DNA from: Ignavibacteria bacterium
Lineage (GTDB): Bacteria > Bacteroidota > Ignavibacteria > Kapaibacteriales > UBA4661
Length of the DNA: 16,057 nt
NCBI GenBank assembly: GCA_013298375.1
Contig: JAAFHM010000046.1
Span: 1-16,057 of the forward strand
Direction: 5' to 3'
Part shown: positions 1-6,616 of the stretch, piece by piece
How the letters are laid out: every line of letters starts with the position of its first letter
How positions within the stretch are numbered: position 1 is the stretch's first letter
Program-made: the position numbers and the translations under genes
Notes under the pieces: model-generated
What the model was told of the DNA's origin: nothing
Database searches by the model: none
What the model saw: only the letters and a program-made list of their open reading frames with translations

Positions 1-818
1 TGATTGATTTTCAAATTGCTGGTGGAGTAGAATTTCTGGTGAGCTGCGGCTCAACGGGTGAAAGTGCCACCATGACAGAGGAAGAAGACCGTTCGGCGAT
101 TAGCTTCACGATTGAGCGTGTCAAGCAAAGCGGCAAAGCGGTCAAGGTCGTCGCCGGGACCGGCTCAAACAATACGCGAGAAGCTGCTCGTTACACAAAA
201 TTTGCCCAAGAACTCGGTGCAGACGGAGCGCTCGTCGTTACACCCTACTACAACAAACCAACGGCTGCGGGACTCATGGCACACTACGGAGCGGTTTGCG
301 AAGCGGCACCGAACTTTCCAATCATTCTCTACAATGTTCCCGGACGCACCGGATCGAATGTTTCTGCAGAAACGCAACTCGCCATTGCCGAAGCCTACCC
401 AAATATCGTTGCAACAAAAGAAGCATCGGGAAATCTCGACCAGATGATGGAAATTATTGCCAATGCACCCGAAGGCTTTTCGGTGTTGTCGGGCGATGAT
501 TCGCTTACTTTACCGCTCATTGCTGCGGGCGGAAAAGGCGTTATTTCGGTCTTTAGCAACTACGCGCCGCGTGGATTTAGCGATTTGGTACGGTTTGCGC
601 TGGCAGGAGATTTTGCCAAAGCGCGTGAATTACAGTATTTCTACTTGGAACTCATGAAACTCAATTTTATCGAATCGAATCCGATGCCCGTGAAAGCAGC
701 GTTGACGATGATGGGAATTATTGAAGAAAATCTTCACCTACCACTTGTTCCAATGAAGCCCGAAAACCGAGAAAAACTGCGTTTGGCACTTGTGAAAGCA
801 CAAATTTTAGCGTCATAG
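1..818 (+). CDS. dapA: 4-hydroxy-tetrahydrodipicolinate synthase, 5'-truncated by the window edge
   Basis: This cytoplasmic TIM-barrel aldolase condenses pyruvate with aspartate semialdehyde, the first committed step of lysine and diaminopimelate synthesis. The reading frame is open from base 3 and enters the window as IDFQIAGGVEFLVSCG, so the first visible ATG or GTG (for example the GTG at 39) is internal and is not the start. Family marks in order are GSTGES (the substrate-binding Thr loop), TPYYNKPT, LYNVPGRTG (catalytic Tyr and the Arg that binds the substrate carboxylate), VATKEASGN with the Schiff-base lysine encoded at 417-419, and SGDD. About 272 residues are visible of a usual 290-300, so only some 20-25 N-terminal residues are missing. 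The C-terminus is complete. No gene of the lysine pathway follows it; the next gene has its own candidate promoter. Assignment to DapA rather than N-acetylneuraminate lyase rests on the GSTGES and YNVPGRTG motifs. Confidence 0.97.
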   Translation, partial: IDFQIAGGVEFLVSCGSTGESATMTEEEDRSAISFTIERVKQSGKAVKVVAGTGSNNTREAARYTKFAQELGADGALVVTPYYNKPTAAGLMAHYGAVCEAAPNFPIILYNVPGRTGSNVSAETQLAIAEAYPNIVATKEASGNLDQMMEIIANAPEGFSVLSGDDSLTLPLIAAGGKGVISVFSNYAPRGFSDLVRFALAGDFAKARELQYFYLELMKLNFIESNPMPVKAALTMMGIIEENLHLPLVPMKPENREKLRLALVKAQILAS

Positions 819-833
819 TAGCCGTTCTTGGAA

Positions 834-865
834 TTTGAGTTCGGTATGTATTTACTGTGAATTTG
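834..865 (+). promoter_or_regulatory. candidate Bacteroidota-type promoter for the DUF971 gene
   Basis: TTTG at 834-837 is followed after 20 bases by TGAATTTG at 858-865. The known Bacteroidota consensus is TTTG, 19-21 bases, TAnnTTTG, so this differs by one base in the -7 element. Transcription would start near 872, giving a leader of about 16 bases before the ATG at 888. Recognition of this consensus by this organism is assumed, not shown. Confidence 0.35.
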
Positions 866-887
866 TTGTACTCTCATACTGCCCGCC

Positions 888-1253
888 ATGCCTACACCCG
901 TGAAAATCACTCGTCCGAAGCCGTATTTACTGACCATTGCATGGTCGGACGGCTTGGAAACGACCATCACCATTCGTACCTTCCGGGATGAGTGTCCGTG
1001 CGCTTCGTGCAAAGGCGAAAATATTATGGGAACAACGTACTCCTTTGGAATGCAAATCATCAAGCCGGGAATGTACGACCTAGCAAGCATTCAGGCAGTG
1101 GGGAACTATGCCATTCAAGCCGATTGGAAGGATGGGCATAATACTGGTATCTACTCGTGGGATATTTTGCGTGGTATTTCCGAGCAGCACAGTCTTTCTG
1201 AAGAAGATTTGATGAGGCTTGCAGAGCAGGCTGCACGGGAGAATGGTTCTTGA
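888..1253 (+). CDS. DUF971 domain protein (gamma-butyrobetaine hydroxylase-like N-terminal fold)
   Basis: This is a 121-residue protein consisting of a single DUF971 domain, the small zinc-binding fold also found at the N-terminus of gamma-butyrobetaine hydroxylase. Visible marks are the WSDG turn (residues 19-22), the zinc ligands C36-P-C38-x2-C41, the segment VGNYAIQADW, and KDGHNTGIYSWDILR with the fourth likely ligand H84. The Cys3-His pattern is complete. Stand-alone DUF971 proteins are also found fused or adjacent to Mrp/ApbC iron-sulfur carriers, but no such gene lies here, so the cellular role is open. The start at 888 gives a normal-length protein; bases before it (CCCGCC) do not form a Shine-Dalgarno sequence. 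The gene stands alone between dapA (69 bases upstream) and an insertion-sequence remnant. Confidence 0.9.
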   Translation: MPTPVKITRPKPYLLTIAWSDGLETTITIRTFRDECPCASCKGENIMGTTYSFGMQIIKPGMYDLASIQAVGNYAIQADWKDGHNTGIYSWDILRGISEQHSLSEEDLMRLAEQAARENGS

Positions 1254-1254
1254 A

Positions 1255-1300
1255 GGCGGCAAAACTAAAGTAGTGGCACGAAATTTTGAGCCGCCGCTTT
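1255..1300 (+). terminator. weak candidate terminator after the DUF971 gene
   Basis: GGCGGC at 1255-1260 can pair with GCCGCC at 1290-1295, and the flanking AAAA and TTTT inside add four more pairs, but the loop is long (about 20 bases) and the T run after it is poor. It may only be a chance stem. Listed because it follows the stop codon directly. Confidence 0.22.
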
Positions 1301-1450
1301 GATTTTATGCGGTGATTATCGTATGTTTACCAGCAATTCTCGGTCAGCGTAAGCTGTTGATAATTCATCGTCTCGAAAATAGCAAGTGGAAATATTGCTC
1401 CAATCATCATTGCAGTTTATGGGCAACATGAGCATTTTCCATGTTTACAA

Positions 1451-1566
1451 TGTAATTATCACCGCTTTGAAAGCGCTGCGAATGAGGTCAAATCCGATAA
1501 AATTGTGAGAAAAACACAATTTACATAGCCTGATAAGTCGCTGGTAAAAAGACGCGACAGCACTGC
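1451..1566 (+). pseudogene. decayed N-terminal part of an IS110-family transposase
   Basis: In the frame that begins at 1451 one reads CNYHRF, then SAANEVKSDKI and RKTQF, then a TAG stop at 1526-1528, then PDKSLVKRRDS, after which the frame must shift by one to enter the open frame at 1567. IS110 transposases carry a region of the type vNxxxxxxF...K(S/T)DKxDAxxIAxF followed by RR / R-rich residues and then EKxRLxNxL, so the order of remnants fits. The conserved Asp-Ala after SDK has been lost (VRK instead of DARK). The more upstream DEDD catalytic core is not readable. The true left end of the element cannot be placed; recognisable remnants fade out between about 1360 and 1450. Confidence 0.5.
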
Positions 1567-2166
1567 ATGAGCGAAAAAACACGCCTCGTCAATATGCTTC
1601 ATGCCTTTAAGCGCAAGACCGTTCAGACTCCTCTGGCAGAAGAAATTCTTCGGCAGCAGAAAGCGTTGGTGGAAAAACATATCAAGGAACTTGATGCTGC
1701 CTTGAAGAAGGAAATTCGCTCCGACCCGACCTTCAAGGAAAAAGTACGCCTTGCCGAAACGGTTTCTGGCGTTGGACCCCTGATATCAGCAGGAATGCTG
1801 CTCCTTTCCAAGGGCTTTACCGAACACCTTGACCACAAGCGTCTTGCTTCCTATCTCGGCATTTGCCCCCACGAGCATACCAGTGGAACATCGGTGCGCC
1901 GCAAACCCCGTTCCCGACGATCGGGACCTGGTTTGATGCGGGGGTGGCTCCATAACGCCGTGATGTGTCTTATCAGTCACGAAGAGCGATATATCACGTA
2001 CTTTCGGGAGCGTAAGGCAAAAAAGCAACTCGGAATCGTCATTATGAACAACATCGCCAACAAACTGCTCAAAGTCTTGTGCGCTGTCATCAATTCCGGC
2101 AAGCCTTATCAACAAAATCATGTTTCTCTCAAGCCCGGCAACAAGCCTGCTCTGGCGATCTCTTGA
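1567..2166 (+). CDS. C-terminal half of an IS110/IS116-family transposase (truncated, probably inactive)
   Basis: The 199 residues correspond to the linker helix and the Transposase_20 domain of IS110-family site-specific transposases. Marks are EKTRLVNMLHAF (residues 3-14), a coiled linker (about 25-60), the helix-hairpin-like VSGVGPLISAGMLL (67-80), KRLASYLGICP (91-101), the serine-glycine motif HTSG with S106 (likely the catalytic serine of the family), and SGPGLMRGWLHNAV (119-132). Full-length IS110 transposases are about 320-400 residues and need the N-terminal DEDD RuvC-like domain, which is missing here and survives only as broken remnants upstream. It is therefore a pseudogene fragment even though this part is open. 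The tail after the stop (AAAAAACTTGACTTTACCAT, from about 2165) resembles the end of such elements. IS110 members lack terminal inverted repeats, so the borders cannot be set from sequence alone. Confidence 0.85.
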   Translation: MSEKTRLVNMLHAFKRKTVQTPLAEEILRQQKALVEKHIKELDAALKKEIRSDPTFKEKVRLAETVSGVGPLISAGMLLLSKGFTEHLDHKRLASYLGICPHEHTSGTSVRRKPRSRRSGPGLMRGWLHNAVMCLISHEERYITYFRERKAKKQLGIVIMNNIANKLLKVLCAVINSGKPYQQNHVSLKPGNKPALAIS

Positions 2167-2275
2167 AAAAAACTTGACTTTACCATAGAAATCGGACGGA
2201 AAAACCTGACCAGTTGCTCTCACGCATACCTTGTCTCAACTTCAACCCCCAACATTAACCATATTCACAAAATCT

Positions 2276-3277
2276 ATGGAAACAACCACTTTGCCTGCAA
2301 TGGAATACCGCCGACTCGGTTCGTCGGGTGTTCAAGTCAGTGTTCTCTCGCTTGGTTCATGGCTCACTTTTGGTAGTCAAATCAGCGATGATGTTGCCGA
2401 AGACCTCATGCGAACAAGCTATGAGGCGGGCATCAATTTTTTTGATAACGCGGAGGCATACGCGCATGGGCGCTCGGAGCTTGTAATGGGCAAATTGTTG
2501 ACAAAATTCAACTGGGACAGAAGTACCTACTTGGTTTCCAGTAAAGTGTATTGGGGCGGCGACAAGCCGAATCAGTTGGGGCTATCGCGCAAACACGTGA
2601 TGGAAGCCTGTCATGCGGCGCTCAGGCGTTTGCAGGTCGAATATTTAGATTTCTATTTTTGCCACCGCCCCGATAAAAACACTCCGATTGAAGAGACCGT
2701 TTGGGCGATGAATACGCTCGTTCAACAAGGCAAAGTGCTGTATTGGGGAACGTCGGAATGGAGCGCCCAGCAAATCACCGAGGCATATTCGGTAGCGCGG
2801 CAGTATAATCTCATACCGCCAACAATGGAACAACCGCAGTACAACATATTTCACCGAAACCGTGTCGAGCAGGAATACAAACGCCTTTACAGCACCATTG
2901 GCTTGGGAACAACGATTTGGTCACCATTGGCTTCGGGTGTGCTTTCGGGCAAGTATTCATCGGGTGTTCAGGAGAATGACCGTCTGGCACGAAAAGGCTT
3001 GGAGTGGCTGAAAAACAGTGTGATGACGGAAGAAAATATCCAAAAGACAATGCTGTTGAAACCGATTGCCGAAGCGCTTGGCGCAACGCTCCCGCAACTT
3101 GCCATTGCGTGGTGTATCACAAATCCTCACGTCAGCACGGTGATTTTGGGCGCATCGAAAGTCCAGCAGTTGCGGGAAAATATTGCATCGCTGGCGATTG
3201 TTCCGAAATTAACCCCAGAGATTCTAGTGCGCATTGAAACGATTGTGCAGAATAAGCCCGCAGAACCGGAGTATTGA
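2276..3277 (+). CDS. aldo/keto reductase, Kv-channel beta-subunit-like (AKR6-type)
   Basis: This is an NADPH-dependent oxidoreductase of the TIM-barrel aldo/keto reductase superfamily, 333 residues from the ATG at 2276. The tetrad is intact: D57 and Y62 in FDNAEAY, K90 in SSKVYW, and H130 in YFCHRPD. Other family marks are WGG (93-95), GLSRKH (102-107), YWGTSEWS, AYSVARQYNLIPP, EQPQYNIF, WSPLASGVLSGKY, TLPQLAIAWC and the NADP-binding VILGAS. This series is strikingly like animal Kv-beta subunits, but those carry Asn where H130 sits, so this one should be a catalytically competent reductase. Two alternative starts exist: a TTG at 2231 (15 residues longer, unlikely) and the ATG at 2300 that begins MEYRRLG, where family similarity starts; 2276 was chosen for its context ATCTATGG, shared by neighbouring genes. 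The substrate cannot be read from sequence. It lies just downstream of the IS110 remnant and has no partner gene. Confidence 0.9.
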   Translation: METTTLPAMEYRRLGSSGVQVSVLSLGSWLTFGSQISDDVAEDLMRTSYEAGINFFDNAEAYAHGRSELVMGKLLTKFNWDRSTYLVSSKVYWGGDKPNQLGLSRKHVMEACHAALRRLQVEYLDFYFCHRPDKNTPIEETVWAMNTLVQQGKVLYWGTSEWSAQQITEAYSVARQYNLIPPTMEQPQYNIFHRNRVEQEYKRLYSTIGLGTTIWSPLASGVLSGKYSSGVQENDRLARKGLEWLKNSVMTEENIQKTMLLKPIAEALGATLPQLAIAWCITNPHVSTVILGASKVQQLRENIASLAIVPKLTPEILVRIETIVQNKPAEPEY

Positions 3278-3873
3278 GAGAGCATCTGAAAATTAGATAG
3301 CCGCCTGAATTTTTTTGGACGAGCGTATCTAGAATTTGTGTGATTGGAAAAATCATCAAGGTTTTGCGCAGGGTTAAAATCCATTTCCACAAAATTTCGG
3401 ATACGCTCGAAAAAATCAGACCACTACAATATCGTCGATGTTTTGCTCTTGGATTCTAGCGTCTCGTTGGGCATTACACGTGAGAATCTTTATTATCTCT
3501 TTGCCGACAAACCGCCTCCTTTTGCGATCCGCTAGGCATTTCCCGCGAGATGAAGCCTCTTCTGCCAAGCAAGTCTGTTTCTGTAAGTACACAAAGAGGA
3601 TGTCATGGCTAATTTAATGCCACTAGACGCAGATCGGTGTCCATGAAGAGGTATGTACTTTCCCACTCCCTTCTCAATATGAATACTGGCATACGTCGGT
3701 ATGGCGGCTTGATATTTCCTGTCTTCAATACCAAGCGTTTCCAATGGAAATCATTTTAGAATCAACTTTGCTCTCTTTTAGCAAATCGAAAAAGCGTATA
3801 TTAGTGGCTTGTGTGTTTTTGTACCGATAAATCAAGTTCTCATCCGTTTCACTTATCGTCTGAAGACGTTATC
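3278..3873. other. 596-base intergenic stretch without a recognisable gene
   Basis: I see no convincing gene here. The short open frames on both strands (for example plus 3344-3535, reading VDVLLLDSSVSLGITRENLYYLF, and minus 3532-3744) do not resemble a known family and have no good start signal. The left part holds an imperfect inverted repeat (listed separately). The right part, 3740-3873, is AT-rich and presumably holds the thiolase promoter, but no clear consensus is visible. The unusual length for this compact window and the repeat suggest a decayed mobile element or lost gene. Confidence 0.5.
3310..3415. repeat. imperfect inverted repeat with about 28-base arms
   Basis: The left arm 3310-3340 and right arm 3388-3415 are inverted copies. 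Perfect blocks are a T run against an A run, CGAGCGTATC (3320-3329) against GATACGCTCG (3400-3409), and TTTGTG against CACAAA; the left arm carries a three-base insertion (GGA). The space between holds a smaller stem, TGATT (3341-3345) against AATCA (3351-3355). It lies 32 bases after the aldo/keto reductase stop. The stem ends in T-rich sequence only at its 5' side on the plus strand, so on the plus strand it is not a classical terminator. It could be a small MITE or the paired ends of a collapsed insertion. Confidence 0.6.
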
Positions 3874-5061
3874 ATGGAAAAACCCGTTATTCTCTCTGCC
3901 GCACGCACGGCAATCGCAGCCTTTCAAGGCGCACTTTCTCCCCTCAGTTCACCAAATTTGGGCGCAACCGCTATCAAAGCCGCCATTGCAAAAGCAGGAC
4001 TCACCCCTGAAGCTATCGCTGACTATAACAGCGAGGTCATCATGGGACAAGTGCTGGCAGCAGGTGTCGGGCAAGCTCCCGCCCGCCAAGCAGCTATTTA
4101 TGCGGGTATTCCGAAATCGGTTCCTGCTATTACAATGAATAAAATGTGCGGAAGCGGCTTAAAAGCAGTCATGCTGGGCGCTCAGGCAATTTTGACGGGC
4201 GATGCAGATATGGTAATTGCTGGTGGTCAAGAATCTATGACTAATGCACCCTATTTGCTTCCAAAGGCGCGTGGTGGCTATCGGATGGGCAATGGCGAAA
4301 TTATCGATTCCATGATGTACGACGGTCTCACCGATGCCTACGACAAAGGTTCGATGGGTGTTTACGGCGATATGTGCGCAAAAGAGTACGGTTTCACACG
4401 CGAGGCGCAAGACGAATTTGCTATCAATAGCTATAAACGCGCTCAAGAAGCGCAAAAAAATGGCTGGTTCACCCAAGAGATTGCTCCTGTGGAAATCGCT
4501 GATAAAAAAGGAACAATAGTGTTTTCCGCCGATGAAGGACCCGGACGCGCTCAATTCGACAAAATCCCCACGCTGAAAGCGGCATTCTCCAAAGACGGCA
4601 CGGTCACTGCCGCCAATGCAAGTTCGATTAACGACGGTGCAGCCGCACTCGTACTAGCATCTTCGGCAAAGGCTGCCGCGCTTGGCGCAAAGCCGATTGC
4701 ACGTATTCTGTCTCAGGCTTCCCACGCACAAGAGCCTCAATGGTTCACCACCGCGCCTGTGGGAGCAATCAAAAAAGCACTCGCCAAAGCAGGGCTGCAA
4801 GCAAGCGATATTGACCTTTTCGAGGTGAATGAAGCATTTGCCGTTGTGCCGATGGCTGTCGAAAAAGACCTCGCCGTACCACGTGAGAAAATCAATATTC
4901 ACGGCGGCGCGATTGCACTCGGACATCCGATTGGTGCTTCCGGTGCGCGTATTTTGACGACGCTTATCTACGCTCTTCAGCGCACGGGCAAGCGCACAGG
5001 ACTTGCGACGCTTTGCATCGGCGGCGGCGAAGCAAGTGCGGTTATTATCGAAATGCTCTAA
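3874..5061 (+). CDS. acetyl-CoA C-acetyltransferase (biosynthetic-type thiolase)
   Basis: This cytoplasmic thiolase condenses two acetyl-CoA to acetoacetyl-CoA or runs the reverse cleavage; it serves fatty-acid, ketone-body or polyhydroxybutyrate metabolism. The 395-residue length is typical. All catalytic parts are visible: nucleophilic C92 in NKMCGSGLKA, the NEAF loop (319-322), H351 in GGAIALGHPIGASGAR, and C381 in TLCIGGGEASA. The start at 3874 begins MEKPVILSAARTAI, which matches the family N-terminus; an in-frame ATG 63 bases upstream would add residues that do not fit. There is no phaB, hydroxyacyl-CoA dehydrogenase or CoA-transferase gene next to it, so the pathway is not set by context. 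Spacing to the next gene is 81 bases, and both may be transcribed together. Gene names atoB, phaA, thlA and fadA are all used for such proteins; I do not choose among them. Confidence 0.95.
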   Translation: MEKPVILSAARTAIAAFQGALSPLSSPNLGATAIKAAIAKAGLTPEAIADYNSEVIMGQVLAAGVGQAPARQAAIYAGIPKSVPAITMNKMCGSGLKAVMLGAQAILTGDADMVIAGGQESMTNAPYLLPKARGGYRMGNGEIIDSMMYDGLTDAYDKGSMGVYGDMCAKEYGFTREAQDEFAINSYKRAQEAQKNGWFTQEIAPVEIADKKGTIVFSADEGPGRAQFDKIPTLKAAFSKDGTVTAANASSINDGAAALVLASSAKAAALGAKPIARILSQASHAQEPQWFTTAPVGAIKKALAKAGLQASDIDLFEVNEAFAVVPMAVEKDLAVPREKINIHGGAIALGHPIGASGARILTTLIYALQRTGKRTGLATLCIGGGEASAVIIEML

Positions 5062-5142
5062 AATCTGAATCATCTGTGTTGAAGCCGCGTTCACCACAAC
5101 ATTGCAACCACCTTCAACACCTCACCAAACCTCATTTCATCT

Positions 5143-6564
5143 ATGGAACGAGAAAAACTTAATACGCACCAAAAAGCACTCCGTGTCAATCTCGACCCAC
5201 GCTGGTACGGGACATTTGCAGAAATTGGTGCCGGACAAGAAGTTGTGCGCTGGTTTTTCCGCGTCGGTGCTGCTGCGGGAACGATTTCTAAAAGTATTTC
5301 CGCCTACGACATGACCGTCAGCGATGCGATTTACGGCGAATGTGAGCGCTACGTCTCGCGCCCACGCTTGGAAAGTATGCTTGAATACGAACACCGCTTA
5401 AATCTTGAGCGTTTGAGCGAAAGTCGCGGCGACGACACCGCATTTTTCGCCTTTGCCGACACCGTTTCTGCGCTCAATTTCCAAGGCACAAACGAGTGTC
5501 ACGGCTGGATGGGCGTGCGCTACCAAGCCCGTCCCCGCGATGAAGACAGCCAAATTATCATGCACGTCCGAATGCTCGACCGCGAGAATGCGTTGCAACA
5601 AGAAGCACTCGGCATCGTGGGCGTGAACCTGCTCTATGGCGCATTCTACCTGCATCAAGACCCCGAAGAACTTTTGGAATCGCTTTTGGACGGCTTGAAT
5701 ACTGACCGCGTAGAAGTAGATATGATTGAGTTTTCGGGCATTGAATTCCGCAACGTGGACAATCGCTTAATGAGCCTGAAACTTGTCCAACTCGGACTCA
5801 GCGAAGCAGCGATGTTTGCCGCCAATGGCGAAGTGTTGCAGCCGTCGGAAGTCCTGTACAAGCGCCCCGTGCTGGTGGAACGCGGCAGTTTCCGTCCGGT
5901 ATGTTTTGTCAATATTGATATGCTCGAAGCTGCCTCGGAAAAGTTCGCTCAAGAGCCGGAAGTGCAAGGCAAACAAATCATTCGCTTGATGGAATTGACG
6001 ATGCACAAACTTACCACCGACGACGATGGCGACGTTGACCCGCGCGATTTCCTTGCCCGCGCCGATGTGCTGGCAGCGTCAGGAATGACCGTTTTGATTT
6101 CCGAATATTTTGAATACGAAGGGCTTGTAAACTACCTTTCGCGCTGCACGAAGGAAAAAATTGCGATTACGATGGGTGCGGGAAGTCTGATGGAAATTCT
6201 GGACACGAAGTATTATCAAAGCCTTGATGGTGGTATTTTGGAATCGTTCGGAAGGCTCTTCAAAACGGATGTTAAGCTCTACATCTATCCTTTGCGCGAC
6301 CTCAAAACGCACGAAATGATTATGGTCGAAAATCTACCCGTCGCGCCCGAACTACGCTATCTCTACGAGCATTTAGTCCATAACAACTACCTTGTCCAGT
6401 TGGATAATTACAACGAACAATACCTGCATATTTTCTCACGCGATATTTTGAAAAAAATTAAGAATCAAGACTCTTCGTGGGAGGAAATGGTTCCGCCAGA
6501 GGTTGCAAAGGTCATTAAACAGCGTGGATTTTTTGGCTACAAGCGCAATGTTATGCGGGTTTGA
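5143..6564 (+). CDS. conserved protein of unknown function (family often mislabelled nicotinate-nucleotide adenylyltransferase or TonB-dependent receptor)
   Basis: I recognise the family from recall but not its function. It is a soluble-looking 473-residue protein: no signal peptide, no membrane segment, no beta-barrel signature. The N-terminal third carries the densest motifs: LNTHQKALRVNLDP (6-19), YGTFAEIGAGQEVVRWFFR (22-40), SISAYDMTVSDAIYG (51-65), FFAFADTV and GTNECHGWMG (115-124). The middle has LQQEALGIVGVNLLYGAFY, TDRVEVDMIEFSG, VDNRLMSLKLV and LQPSEVLYKRPVLVERGSFRP. The C-terminus closes with GGILESFGRLFK, VAPELRYLYEHL and RGFFGYKR. There is no HxGH nucleotidyltransferase motif and no TonB box, so neither common label is supported. 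Conserved Glu, Cys, His and Asp in FAEIGAGQE and ECHGWMG might form an active site. The gene follows the thiolase by 81 bases and precedes uxs by 52 bases. The start at 5143 (CATCTATGG) gives the family N-terminus. Confidence 0.85.
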   Translation: MEREKLNTHQKALRVNLDPRWYGTFAEIGAGQEVVRWFFRVGAAAGTISKSISAYDMTVSDAIYGECERYVSRPRLESMLEYEHRLNLERLSESRGDDTAFFAFADTVSALNFQGTNECHGWMGVRYQARPRDEDSQIIMHVRMLDRENALQQEALGIVGVNLLYGAFYLHQDPEELLESLLDGLNTDRVEVDMIEFSGIEFRNVDNRLMSLKLVQLGLSEAAMFAANGEVLQPSEVLYKRPVLVERGSFRPVCFVNIDMLEAASEKFAQEPEVQGKQIIRLMELTMHKLTTDDDGDVDPRDFLARADVLAASGMTVLISEYFEYEGLVNYLSRCTKEKIAITMGAGSLMEILDTKYYQSLDGGILESFGRLFKTDVKLYIYPLRDLKTHEMIMVENLPVAPELRYLYEHLVHNNYLVQLDNYNEQYLHIFSRDILKKIKNQDSSWEEMVPPEVAKVIKQRGFFGYKRNVMRV

Positions 6565-6616
6565 TGGTTGTCGTTCTTTTAAGCAGCACACTTTCTTCAT
6601 ACTTCAACTTTTTTCT

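Noticed and set aside
39..41. Start codon for the first gene at base 39
   Set aside because: The codon is GTG inside FLVSCGSTGES; the frame is open to the window edge and upstream residues match DapA.
2231..2275. TTG start for the aldo/keto reductase
   Set aside because: It would add 15 residues with no family similarity, right at the edge of the IS110 remnant; the ATG at 2276 has the same context as neighbouring starts.
3532..3744. Minus-strand 70-codon frame in the gap before the thiolase
   Set aside because: No recognisable family, no ribosome-binding site or promoter, and low plausibility of its sequence.
5143..6564. Calling the 473-residue protein a nicotinate-nucleotide adenylyltransferase or TonB receptor
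   Set aside because: No HxGH or SxTxxR motif, no signal peptide, no plug or barrel signature.
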